This document shows, in pieces, positions 43,716-50,986 of a stretch of DNA of 64,000 nt. Made by a program: the position numbers and the translations under genes. This DNA comes from Brevibacillus reuszeri. GTDB taxonomy: Bacteria > Bacillota > Bacilli > Brevibacillales > Brevibacillaceae. The stretch lies in contig NZ_BEXF01000007.1 in assembly GCF_002897295.1 (NCBI RefSeq), positions 1-64,000 of the forward strand, read 5' to 3'. Positions within the stretch are counted from its first letter, which is position 1. Each line of letters opens with the position of its first letter. Below the pieces are notes generated by a model. It was not told where the DNA came from. It ran no database searches and saw only the letters and a list, made by a program, of their open reading frames with translations.

Positions 43716-44543
43716 ATGAAGAAGGTCGTTTTCTCCACTCTATTATCTTGTCTGCTCCTGGGAATGGTTGGTTGTAGCAGCTCCAGCGCCCCTTCCCAGC
43801 CTAATAACGCTACACCTCCAACCGAGCAAGCTTCTGCTCAAAATTTGCTCGAAAAGGTCAAAAGCGAGAATAAGCTCGTTATCGGAACAGAAGGAACATA
43901 CTCTCCATTTACGTTCCATGATCAGTCCGGCAAATTGACCGGCTACGATGTGGATGTTGTAACCGAGGTAGCTAAACGTCTCGGTGTTGAACCCGAATTT
44001 CAGGAAACCCAATGGGATGCCATGTTTGCAGGTCTGGATTCCAAGCGCTTTGATGTGATTGCGAATCAGGTAGGCATCCGTCCTGACCGTCAGGAGAAAT
44101 ACGATTTTTCCAAGCCTTACTCCATTTCCCGCGCCGTTCTCGTGACGCACAAGGACAATACTACTGTAAAAGATTTTAAAGACATTAAAGGATTAAAAGC
44201 AGGACAATCGATGACGAGCAACTACGCTGATCTCGCACGCGCCAGTGAAGCAGAAATCGTCGGTGTAGACAACTTTAACCAGGCCATCGATTTGATTGCG
44301 CAAAAACGCGTGGATGTCGTCATCAATGATAACTTGTCCGTACTCGATTTCCTGAAGCATAAGCCAGATACGCCAATCAAGGTCGTAGCGAAAAACGAAC
44401 AAGGACAGCCAACCGGCTTTATGTACCGCAAAGGCAGCACCGAGCTGGCAGATGCCATGAACAAGGTGCTGGATGAAATGCAACAGGATGGCACACTCAA
44501 GTCGATCTCCGAAAAGTGGTTCGGTGAGGATATCTCCAAGTAA
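43716..44543 (+). CDS. Amino acid (probably cystine) ABC transporter binding lipoprotein 1
   Basis: A 275-residue lipid-anchored substrate-binding protein of family 3. The lipobox is GMVGC (Cys20). The mature domain starts with NKLVIGTEGTYSPFTFHDQS and has LTGYDVDVVTEVAKRLGVEP, the pattern of polar-amino-acid and cystine binders (TcyA/FliY). It stands first in a set of binding protein 1, binding protein 2, permease and ATPase on one strand. It is a close relative of the next gene, implying tandem duplication. Own promoter at 43649. Confidence 0.9.
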   Translation: MKKVVFSTLLSCLLLGMVGCSSSSAPSQPNNATPPTEQASAQNLLEKVKSENKLVIGTEGTYSPFTFHDQSGKLTGYDVDVVTEVAKRLGVEPEFQETQWDAMFAGLDSKRFDVIANQVGIRPDRQEKYDFSKPYSISRAVLVTHKDNTTVKDFKDIKGLKAGQSMTSNYADLARASEAEIVGVDNFNQAIDLIAQKRVDVVINDNLSVLDFLKHKPDTPIKVVAKNEQGQPTGFMYRKGSTELADAMNKVLDEMQQDGTLKSISEKWFGEDISK

Positions 44544-44590
44544 CTTCCTTGTTGGTTTCATGCCATCAAGCATTAAATTTTTCTTATACG

Positions 44591-44619
44591 TTGACAAAAC
44601 AGCTTGGCCCTTTTAGTAT
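44591..44619 (+). promoter_or_regulatory. Sigma-A promoter of the second cystine-binding protein gene
   Basis: TTGACA (44591-44596), a 17-bp spacer, TAGTAT (44614-44619), 41 bp before the start codon. It lets the permease and ATPase be made independently of the first binding protein. Confidence 0.75.
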
Positions 44620-44660
44620 GGGTCTAAATTAATTCACATCGGTTTAGTGGGGGATCATTT

Positions 44661-45497
44661 ATGAAAAAACTATTGCTTTCCGTTCTCGTTTCTGGATTAT
44701 TCGTCGCACTTACAGGCTGCGGTGCTTCATCTACCGATCAATCTCAGCCAAATAACAATGCTTCCACCCCAGCAAAGGAAGAAAAGAAAGAGCAAAGCTT
44801 GTTGGATAAAGTAAAAGCAGACGGCAAAATACTCATCGGTACAGAAGGAACCTACGCTCCATTTACTTTCCACGATCAATCCGGCAAGCTGACTGGCTAT
44901 GATGTAGATGTAGTAACCGAGGTAGCGAAGCGGATCGGTGTGGAGCCTGTTTTCCAGGAAACGCAGTGGGATGCAATGTTTGCGGGACTCGATTCCAAAC
45001 GCTTTGACGTGGTAGCAAACCAAGTAGGTATCCGTCCTGATCGCCAGGAAAAATACGATTTCTCCAACCCGTACACCGTTTCTACCGCAGTTCTCGTAGC
45101 GCATAAAGACAACACCACGGTAAAAGGCTTCGAAGATATCAAAGGGCTGAAAGCTGGTCAAACCTTGACGAGCAACCTGACTGACATCGCTAAGAAAAAT
45201 GGCGCTGAAATCGTTGCTGTTGAAGGCTTCAACCAAGCAATCGATCTGCTCGTTACCAAACGGGTAGACATCACGATCAATGACGGATTGTCCTTGCTCG
45301 ACTTCCTGAAGCAAAAGCCAGACACTCCAATCAAGGTCATTGCTAAAGATCCGAACGTATCGAAAAACGGATTCTTGTTCCGCAAAGGCAGCACTGATCT
45401 CGTAGAAGCTTTCAACAAAGCCCTCGACGAAATGGAAAAAGACGGTACAAGTGCAAAAATTTCCGAGAAATGGTTTGGTGCAGATGTTTCTAAATAA
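44661..45497 (+). CDS. tcyA: Amino acid (probably cystine) ABC transporter binding lipoprotein 2
   Basis: A 278-residue paralogue of the preceding gene; long blocks are identical (GTEGTYAPFTFHDQSGKLTG vs GTEGTYSPFTFHDQSGKLTG, and ETQWDAMFAGLDSKRFDV). The lipobox is ALTGC (Cys20). The most obvious differences are in the C-terminal lobe. It overlaps the permease gene by 14 bp, so it is the binding protein most tightly coupled to the transporter. It resembles TcyA of B. subtilis, a cystine binder controlled by CymR; substrate assignment is by similarity only. Confidence 0.9.
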   Translation: MKKLLLSVLVSGLFVALTGCGASSTDQSQPNNNASTPAKEEKKEQSLLDKVKADGKILIGTEGTYAPFTFHDQSGKLTGYDVDVVTEVAKRIGVEPVFQETQWDAMFAGLDSKRFDVVANQVGIRPDRQEKYDFSNPYTVSTAVLVAHKDNTTVKGFEDIKGLKAGQTLTSNLTDIAKKNGAEIVAVEGFNQAIDLLVTKRVDITINDGLSLLDFLKQKPDTPIKVIAKDPNVSKNGFLFRKGSTDLVEAFNKALDEMEKDGTSAKISEKWFGADVSK

Positions 45498-46179
45498 CTT
45501 TTTTGACAACCCTGAACGCCTGAACCGTTGGATCGATATCGCGCAAAGCTCCTTTCTGCCTCTTTTGAAAGGAGCCTTGCTCTATTCTTTGACACTTGCC
45601 CTCGTTTCCTTTTTCTTTGGTCTGATCATTGCGATTTTGACAGCGCTGGCTCGCCTCTCCGGGATTAAGCCGTTGATCGGCCTCGCTCGATTTTATGTCT
45701 CTCTCATTCGCGGGACGCCTCTATTAGTCCAGCTGTTTATCATCTTCTTTGGTTTGCCGAGTGTCGGAATTATGATTGATCCGTTTCCTTCTGCAGTAAT
45801 CGGCTTCTCACTCAGTGTCGGTGCTTATTCCTCCGAGGTCGTGCGCGCGGCGATTTTGTCTATCCACAAAGGGCAATGGGAAGCTGCGTACTCGCTTGGA
45901 ATGACGTACTGGCAAGCGCTTCGTCGTGTCGTTCTGCCACAGGCTGCCCGTGTCTCGGTTCCGCCTTTGTCCAACTCGTTTATCAGCTTGGTCAAGGATA
46001 CGTCACTGGCAGCTGCTATCCTCGTTCCAGAGATGTTTCGCAAAGCTCAGGAGATCGTGGCCGCTACATACGAACCGCTTTTGGTCTATTCAGAGGCCGC
46101 TCTCATTTACTGGATGATCTGCTTTGTCCTCTCGATCGTTCAGGACCGTATCGAAAACAAATTGGACCGTTATGTATAA
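45484..46179 (+). CDS. tcyB: Cystine-type ABC transporter permease
   Basis: A 231-residue HisMQ-type permease with five membrane helices. The N-terminal segment LLKGALLYSLTLALVSFFFG and the EAA loop (YSLGMTYWQALRRVVLPQAA) are diagnostic of polar-amino-acid importers. The frame is open from 45451, but the ATG at 45484 gives the usual N-terminus (MFLNNFFDNPERLNRW) and a 14-bp overlap with the binding protein. No strong ribosome binding site is present, so translation is probably coupled. Resembles TcyB. Confidence 0.9.
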   Translation: MFLNNFFDNPERLNRWIDIAQSSFLPLLKGALLYSLTLALVSFFFGLIIAILTALARLSGIKPLIGLARFYVSLIRGTPLLVQLFIIFFGLPSVGIMIDPFPSAVIGFSLSVGAYSSEVVRAAILSIHKGQWEAAYSLGMTYWQALRRVVLPQAARVSVPPLSNSFISLVKDTSLAAAILVPEMFRKAQEIVAATYEPLLVYSEAALIYWMICFVLSIVQDRIENKLDRYV

Positions 46180-46196
46180 GAAGTAGGTGAATGCTC

Positions 46197-46934
46197 ATGA
46201 TTACGATTACGAATTTGCATAAACAGTTTGCCAGCCTCGAAGTATTAAAAGGGATCTCGCTAAACGTCGAAAAAGGAAAAGTAGTCGTTATCATCGGTCC
46301 TTCCGGCTCTGGCAAAACGACTCTGCTCCGCTGCCTCAACGCCTTGGAAATCCCCACGAACGGCAGTGTCCAAATCGGCGAGGTCAAGCTGGATTTCTCT
46401 CAAAAGGTTGAACGATCAAGTATTCCGCGCCTTCGCAAACAAACCGGGATGGTTTTTCAGAGCTACAACCTGTTCCCCCACATGACTGCACTGGAAAACG
46501 TCATGGAAGGTCCTGTGACCGTAAAAAAGGAAGACAGGGAGAAAGCAAAAACAAAAGCGGCTGCATTGCTTGCAAAAGTAGGACTGGGAGACAAGCTGGA
46601 CCATTTTCCGGCCCAGCTCTCTGGCGGTCAGCAGCAGCGCGTAGGTATTGCCCGTGCATTGGCGATGGACCCGCAGGTTATGCTGTTTGACGAGCCTACC
46701 TCTGCTCTTGACCCTGAGCTGGTCGGCGAGGTTCTGAAGGTCATGAAGGAGCTCGCACTGGAAGGCATGACGATGGTCGTGGTGACTCATGAGATGGGAT
46801 TCGCTCGCGAGGTTGCTGATGAAGTCATTTTCATGGATCAGGGTGTTATCGTGGAGCGCGACAGCCCTCAACAGCTGTTTAGCCAACCACGCGAGGACCG
46901 GACTCGCCAATTTCTACAGCATCTTAAATCGTAA
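46197..46934 (+). CDS. tcyC: Cystine-type ABC transporter ATP-binding protein
   Basis: A 245-residue ATPase of the polar-amino-acid family. It shows Walker [14 protein letters not shown]-loop [17 protein letters not shown], signature [15 protein letters not shown], Walker [13 protein letters not shown] and the switch His in [12 protein letters not shown]. Two ATGs exist (46191 and 46197); AGTAGGTG spaces better to the second. It is 17 bp after the permease gene and ends the operon at the 46948-46988 terminator. Resembles TcyC. Confidence 0.92.
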   Translation: MITITNLHKQFASLEVLKGISLNVEKGKVVVIIGPSGSGKTTLLRCLNALEIPTNGSVQIGEVKLDFSQKVERSSIPRLRKQTGMVFQSYNLFPHMTALENVMEGPVTVKKEDREKAKTKAAALLAKVGLGDKLDHFPAQLSGGQQQRVGIARALAMDPQVMLFDEPTSALDPELVGEVLKVMKELALEGMTMVVVTHEMGFAREVADEVIFMDQGVIVERDSPQQLFSQPREDRTRQFLQHLKS

Positions 46935-46947
46935 ATTGCTTAAGTAA

Positions 46948-46988
46948 AAAAGACTCTGCGTTCGCTTTTTGAACACAGAGTCTTTTTC
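46948..46988 (+). terminator. Cystine transporter operon terminator
   Basis: AAAGACTCTG pairs with CAGAGTCTTT, with an inner GTTC/GAAC stem, followed by TTTTT. Confidence 0.88.
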
Positions 46989-47003
46989 CATTTCGATTAG
47001 GCC

Positions 47004-47096
47004 TTAGTCATCCAAGAAACTCGCTACCAGAAGAATAATCAGAATGATCCACAAAAAGCCGCCGTTACCGAATCCAAAGCCGCGTCCGCATCCCAT
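47004..47096 (-). CDS. YjcZ-family sporulation-type micropeptide
   Basis: A 30-residue peptide: a Gly/Phe-rich start (MGCGRGFGFGNGGF) and a C-terminal membrane helix (LWIILIILLVASFLDD). This is the standard plan of the YjcZ family of small proteins found in spore-forming Bacillales, whose exact role is unknown. The ATG has GGAG eight bases upstream. A sigma-A-like promoter (47123-47151) points at it; no sporulation-sigma promoter was recognised. Confidence 0.85.
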   Translation of the reverse strand: MGCGRGFGFGNGGFLWIILIILLVASFLDD

Positions 47097-47122
47097 CTGC
47101 TTCACTCCTCTCGTCTCATGCC

Positions 47123-47151
47123 ATGATAGAAGCACCTCGCTCTTGAATCAA
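47123..47151 (-). promoter_or_regulatory. Candidate promoter of the YjcZ-family gene
   Basis: On the minus strand TTGATT (reverse complement of 47146-47151), a 17-bp spacer, TATCAT (47123-47128), 26 bp before the start codon. Confidence 0.5.
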
Positions 47152-47413
47152 AAGCGCTTCACGTTAGCATATGACGAACCTTGCTTGCCTGCATGGATGC
47201 CTGTCTATAGAAAAAGGATTTACGAAAAAAAGGGTGCTTGCCCTCTTTCGTGGGATGAGTCTAAAAATTAACAAATGCTTTATGATGTCTCTACTCTACC
47301 TTAATATCCAGCATCTATCATATAAATTGTCAGACCCTACGATGGACATAACGTCCTCCATTTACCGCCCGTATAGCCCCCTTCTAGATCGGGCGGGCTT
47401 TTTTATTTTTTCT
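47152..47413 (+). ncRNA. Possible non-coding transcript ending at an orphan terminator
   Basis: About 260 bp with no supported gene. It contains a hairpin at about 47222-47250 (ACGAAA..AGGG / CCCT..TTTCGT), a GGAC/GTCC hairpin near 47344-47357, and at the end the strong plus-strand terminator 47365-47413. No plus-strand gene lies upstream within reach, so a small RNA is a reasonable explanation. The promoter could not be fixed, and the left boundary is a guess. Confidence 0.35.
47365..47413 (+). terminator. Strong orphan plus-strand terminator
   Basis: CCGCCCG (47365-47371) pairs perfectly with CGGGCGG (47390-47396), followed by GCTTTTTTATTTTTT. The poly-T side shows it works on the plus strand only, yet the gene behind it (yjcZ) is on the minus strand. 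Confidence 0.85.
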
Positions 47414-47484
47414 GGATTGCAAGCAAAATGCATCAATTGCACAAAAAAAGCGAGATCTCCCATGGGTGGCCTCGCTTCTTGTGT

Positions 47485-48027
47485 TTATTCAAATCGGGTG
47501 AATTTCTCTTCTGCTGGTGTACGCGTTTTGGCAGCAGGAGGATTCTCTGTGTCGAAGAAGCCCAAGTGCAGGAAGCCGACAATTTTCTCTCCTGGCTGTA
47601 CCCCGAGAATCGTATGGGCTTTGGGGTCCCAGTTGTGCGGGTTCGTTTTCCATACGACTCCCAGACCTCGCTCCCATGCAAGCAGCTGGAAGTTTTGAAT
47701 CATGCAGCACACTGCGCTAAAATCTTCCTCCCATTGCTTTTGGCGAGGGTCCTCTTTCATGATGACGATCAAATATGCCGCTGGCTGGCTATACATTTCC
47801 CTGCGCTTGTCATGGACGTCAGGAGAATATACCGTAATCAGGCGCTCTACGAAAGCTTCCTTCTTTTCCGTAGAAACAAAAACGAAGCGCCACGGCTCGC
47901 GCAATCCATGGTTTGGCGCATATACTGCGTCATTTAACAGCTCCAGAACGAGCTCTTCTGAAACAGCATCTGGTTTATAATTGGTTTTGATAGAGCGGCG
48001 CTCTCTAATTACTTTGGCAATGGACAC
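47485..48027 (-). CDS. Nitroreductase family protein
   Basis: A 180-residue FMN-dependent oxidoreductase of the NfnB/NTR group. The N-terminal VIRERRSIKTNYKPD (FMN phosphate contact) and C-terminal LGVQPGEKIVGFLHLG are typical, as is WERGLGVVWKTNP. The natural substrate is unknown. The frame opens at 48054, but AGAAGGTG is six bases before the GTG at 48027. A Fur-box-like sequence lies at 48067-48081, directly after its promoter, so iron control is likely. Confidence 0.88.
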   Translation of the reverse strand: MSIAKVIRERRSIKTNYKPDAVSEELVLELLNDAVYAPNHGLREPWRFVFVSTEKKEAFVERLITVYSPDVHDKRREMYSQPAAYLIVIMKEDPRQKQWEEDFSAVCCMIQNFQLLAWERGLGVVWKTNPHNWDPKAHTILGVQPGEKIVGFLHLGFFDTENPPAAKTRTPAEEKFTRFE

Positions 48028-48066
48028 AGTCTTCACCTTCTTATGCATAGACATTGTCTTTTATTT

Positions 48067-48081
48067 TGATAATGGTTATCA
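48067..48081. promoter_or_regulatory. Fur-box-like operator
   Basis: TGATAATGGTTATCA matches the Bacillus 7-1-7 Fur consensus (TGATAATNATTATCA) at all but one defined position. It covers the predicted transcription start of the nitroreductase gene. Confidence 0.8.
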
Positions 48082-48083
48082 AT

Positions 48084-48111
48084 ATCATATGTTATCTGTT
48101 ACACGAAACAA
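48084..48111 (-). promoter_or_regulatory. Promoter of the nitroreductase gene
   Basis: On the minus strand TTGTTT (reverse complement of 48106-48111), a 16-bp spacer, TATGAT (48084-48089). The Fur box follows at once. Confidence 0.6.
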
Positions 48112-48251
48112 AATCAAGTAAAAGTTACCTTTTAAAGCCACTTCTCTCCTACTTTCACTTTATTCAATCCCAGTCAAGCCTGCGACTTAATATGAGACAA
48201 TTGCGCGTTTGTACTGTTATCCTTAAATATAATCACCCAACAAATGAAACA

Positions 48252-48290
48252 GCGGCTGAGCAAGACCTGAAAAAAGTCTTAGACAGCCGC
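48252..48290 (-). terminator. Probable terminator of the GNAT gene
   Basis: GCGGCTG (48252-48258) pairs with CAGCCGC (48284-48290), with an inner AAGAC/GTCTT stem. It lies 20 bp after the GNAT stop codon; the T-tract is weak. Confidence 0.55.
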
Positions 48291-48310
48291 CATTGTTATT
48301 AAACTAGCGT

Positions 48311-48874
48311 TTATTCATTCGAATTATTAAATCTAAAGACTAACTTATATCCATCAAATGTCATCTCAGACTCTTCATTGTATTTACCGCTCGTATAATT
48401 TGACACGGTTTTACGCCAAAATTTTTGTCCTATTGTATTTCGTTCTGATGGGTTGGTATGTAGCTCCCAATTACCTTTGAATTTATCAAACACTTGGATT
48501 GCTGAGTATTCTGCAACACCTTTTCCTCTGAATGGTTGCATCAGGAAAAAATCATTTACAAAATAGTCAGTTCCTTTTGCGCAATGTGGTGGTGTCGCAA
48601 TGAGTGCAAATCCAGCAGGAATATCATCCACTCTTATTAAAAAGGGGTAGAGACAATTTGTTTTTTCCCACCAAATTTTTTGTACATCATATTGATCGGT
48701 AAGGGTTCTATACTCATTACTTTCTTCAAAAATTCCATGCAAATTGGGAATATGTCCAGGAATTAGTCCGTAATGCCCCGATAAATCATGTAGATAAAGA
48801 GGATACATATTTTTAATAATATATGCTTCATCTTGATCGGTTAACTTTACATTGATATTCATGAATCCTGTCAT
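48311..48874 (-). CDS. GNAT family N-acetyltransferase
   Basis: A 187-residue acetyl-CoA-dependent acetyltransferase. The region FFLMQPFRGKGVAEYSAIQV is motif A (acetyl-CoA pyrophosphate loop), and NPSERNTIGQKFWRKTVSNY is motif B. The acceptor is not predictable. The sequence is visibly more AT-rich than the surroundings, with AT-ending codons, as is the next gene upstream; the pair may be horizontally acquired. AGGGGAG touches the ATG at 48880, so the ATG at 48874 is preferred. Confidence 0.85.
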   Translation of the reverse strand: MTGFMNINVKLTDQDEAYIIKNMYPLYLHDLSGHYGLIPGHIPNLHGIFEESNEYRTLTDQYDVQKIWWEKTNCLYPFLIRVDDIPAGFALIATPPHCAKGTDYFVNDFFLMQPFRGKGVAEYSAIQVFDKFKGNWELHTNPSERNTIGQKFWRKTVSNYTSGKYNEESEMTFDGYKLVFRFNNSNE

Positions 48875-48900
48875 GGTCATCTCCCCTAAATCTAATCAAA

Positions 48901-49926
48901 TTATGGTTGATCAACTTCTATGGGATCTATCCCCTTGAAAAGAAAGGTATTACCATGTAAGTACTCTTTGATATATGCCTGGGCATATTTTTGTTCATGG
49001 ATCAAATTCGAAGTTTCAGTGGGGTCAGAAGAGTGATGACTATAATTTTCAATCATGATCATGACAAAAAAGCACTCTAATTTGTGAATATAATCCATAT
49101 CTAAACTTTTAACGCTCTCATAACCTTGAATATATAATTGACGCTGTTTGGGGGAAAGTTCTAACAAAGCACCCGCCATGTCATACAAATAGTATCCGTA
49201 GCCACATCTTCCAAAATCGATTGGGTGTGGTTGTTCATTACAAAAGACAACGTTTCCTGAATGTAAGTCAGCATGAATAAGACCATAGTTCTGATCAGTC
49301 TGATCCATACCTTCAAGGTGGTCTATAATCTTATCTATAGCTAATTGATATTGATTCCAAGCACTGCTTGATAAAAATTTTGCATAATAACGTTCTAGTT
49401 TGCGGATATCGGAAAGAAAGCTAGTGATGCCCCAATGAGGTCGAACAAAATGATATGGTGTAACAAAACGAGAAGAAGCTTCGTGTAGTTTCCCCATCAA
49501 AACACCCATGCTATATACAAGGCTATCCGTAAATTCTCCACTTGAATGCTCTCCGTCCACCCAACTCATTAAGGTGACAAAAGGTCTATTATATCCCTCT
49601 TCAGTAACACACTCCAACACATAAGAATCATGAATGCTTGCAATTCCTACAGGGACAATGAAATCATGTGCGCTTCTTAGTTCATTAAGAAATAATAACT
49701 CAGAATAGATCTCTTCTTGATTCATTCGGTCCGAATGAATACGAAGCAAATAACTATTTGACGTGTTTGTTTCAATTTTATATGTAATGGTATCTGACAA
49801 TTGAATGAAGCGGATGCAATTCCATTCTAGTTCATACTGTTGTAGAGCTGTTAAAGCAACTCTTCTCGCACGCGCGAGCAAGGCTTGTCTACTTTCCTCT
49901 GAATCAAAATGAAAAAATTTTTTCAA
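48901..49926 (-). CDS. Aminoglycoside-phosphotransferase-like kinase
   Basis: A 341-residue protein of the APH/HSK2 kinase fold. The catalytic loop HADLHSGNVVFC and the metal-binding PIDFGRCGYGYYLYDMA are clear. N-terminal residues form the nucleotide-binding lobe (YLLRIHSDRMNQEEIYSELL). Despite the family name, most members have unknown substrates (sugars, amino alcohols, antibiotics). The start is TTG with AAGGAG nine bases upstream. It is AT-rich like the GNAT gene 26 bp downstream and probably co-transcribed with it. Confidence 0.85.
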   Translation of the reverse strand: MKKFFHFDSEESRQALLARARRVALTALQQYELEWNCIRFIQLSDTITYKIETNTSNSYLLRIHSDRMNQEEIYSELLFLNELRSAHDFIVPVGIASIHDSYVLECVTEEGYNRPFVTLMSWVDGEHSSGEFTDSLVYSMGVLMGKLHEASSRFVTPYHFVRPHWGITSFLSDIRKLERYYAKFLSSSAWNQYQLAIDKIIDHLEGMDQTDQNYGLIHADLHSGNVVFCNEQPHPIDFGRCGYGYYLYDMAGALLELSPKQRQLYIQGYESVKSLDMDYIHKLECFFVMIMIENYSHHSSDPTETSNLIHEQKYAQAYIKEYLHGNTFLFKGIDPIEVDQP

Positions 49927-50021
49927 ATGATTATTCTCCTTCTCTGTTTAGTTTAGAGCCTAACAAAAGTCACCATACAAAATGTTCGCGAAGAAACCAG
50001 ATTTTCCTTTATTTGTAATTA

Positions 50022-50058
50022 AACAAAAAAGGATAGCTTGCTTCACACAAGCCATCCT
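50022..50058 (-). terminator. SagB-type oxidoreductase terminator
   Basis: AGGATAGCTTG (50030-50040) pairs with CAAGCCATCCT (50048-50058), followed on the minus strand by TTTTTTGTTT. Confidence 0.88.
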
Positions 50059-50066
50059 CTACCTCC

Positions 50067-50849
50067 TTATTCCGGGCGCCGATCCTTCCGCCAATCTCCG
50101 CCCGCTATTTTCCCTACCGATGCCATCAGGACCGACAAGTGCGAGTTCCCATCGATTCCTAAATATTCGTTCATATCATGATCCATCCAGTGGCCGATTG
50201 TGCTTACTCCAAGGCCAAGGCTGTTGCCTGCCACATGCAGGTTTTGCGATACATGCCCGACATCCCACCAAATATAGCGATAGGCACGCTCTTTATACTT
50301 ATCCTTGGTTCGGTCAACCACGGCTGTCCAGACAAAATTGACAGCTGCACGGCGTGTCATCTCTTGCTCCTCGGTAAACAAATAAACAGTTTCTGACGTG
50401 TCCTCCTGCTTCAATCCCTCCAATGTCCAGTTTTCAACATCGAGGTGATAGAGCCCCTTTTCCAAGCCTTCTACTTGATTGACAAACAAATACGTTTCGA
50501 TCGGGTACAAAGCACCTGCAGAGGGTGTCGTCCGCAGCTGGTAGTCTCCCATGTCATCTGTAATGCCTTGGGTTGCCCAGAGCAATAGATTAAGCTCATT
50601 CAACGTCAATGGCTGTGGCAAAAAATTGCGCTTGGATCGCCGATTTGCCATTACCTCCCACACATTTGCTGCTGTAGGAAATTGTGGCTGACCTAATGGT
50701 ACTCTAACGAATGCCTCCTCATATCGCATATAGGTTGCCGGTCGTTTGGAAAAATCGTAGCGTGAAGCCCATCCTTTTTCCAGCTCTCCTACTCGGTAAG
50801 AGGTTGCTTGGATAAAATCATTCGCGATTCGTTGCCAGTCGGGATGCAA
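50067..50849 (-). CDS. SagB/ThcOx family dehydrogenase
   Basis: A 260-residue flavin oxidoreductase of the nitroreductase superfamily. The motifs RRSKRNFLPQPLTLNELNLL, TTPSAGALYPIETYLFV and DVGHVSQNLHVAGNSLGLG are those of SagB/ThcOx proteins, which oxidise thiazolines and oxazolines in peptide natural products, or act as free-standing enzymes. No YcaO cyclodehydratase or precursor peptide is nearby, so a peptide product is not supported here. The start is TTG with AAGGAGGAG upstream. A LysR regulator is encoded divergently 137 bp away. Confidence 0.88.
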   Translation of the reverse strand: MHPDWQRIANDFIQATSYRVGELEKGWASRYDFSKRPATYMRYEEAFVRVPLGQPQFPTAANVWEVMANRRSKRNFLPQPLTLNELNLLLWATQGITDDMGDYQLRTTPSAGALYPIETYLFVNQVEGLEKGLYHLDVENWTLEGLKQEDTSETVYLFTEEQEMTRRAAVNFVWTAVVDRTKDKYKERAYRYIWWDVGHVSQNLHVAGNSLGLGVSTIGHWMDHDMNEYLGIDGNSHLSVLMASVGKIAGGDWRKDRRPE

Positions 50850-50944
50850 ATTATTCTCCTCCTTAGAATACCTGCTTGAAATGCTGCTTCTCGCCTTTTA
50901 CTATAAGTAACTGCCTTCCATTAGTAAAACAATCGTTTATAATA

Positions 50945-50966
50945 ATTAGTATTAGTTTTTACTAAT
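50945..50966. promoter_or_regulatory. Probable LysR-binding palindrome
   Basis: A perfect 7-bp inverted repeat ATTAGTA (50945-50951) / TACTAAT (50960-50966). A third copy, ATTAGTA at 50920-50926, overlaps a possible -35 (TTTACT) of the oxidoreductase gene. Such spaced sites fit a LysR regulator acting on both divergent genes. Confidence 0.65.
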
Positions 50967-50986
50967 AGTCAAAAGGAGGAGTACTC

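Noticed and set aside
47147..47163. cre-like AAAGCGCTTC near the yjcZ promoter
   Set aside because: Only about 9 of 14 consensus positions fit when centred on AGCGCT, too few to support CcpA binding.
48054..48302. 82-residue plus-strand ORF
   Set aside because: It overlaps the Fur box and promoter of the nitroreductase gene, and its 3' half is the stem of a terminator. No ribosome binding site was seen.
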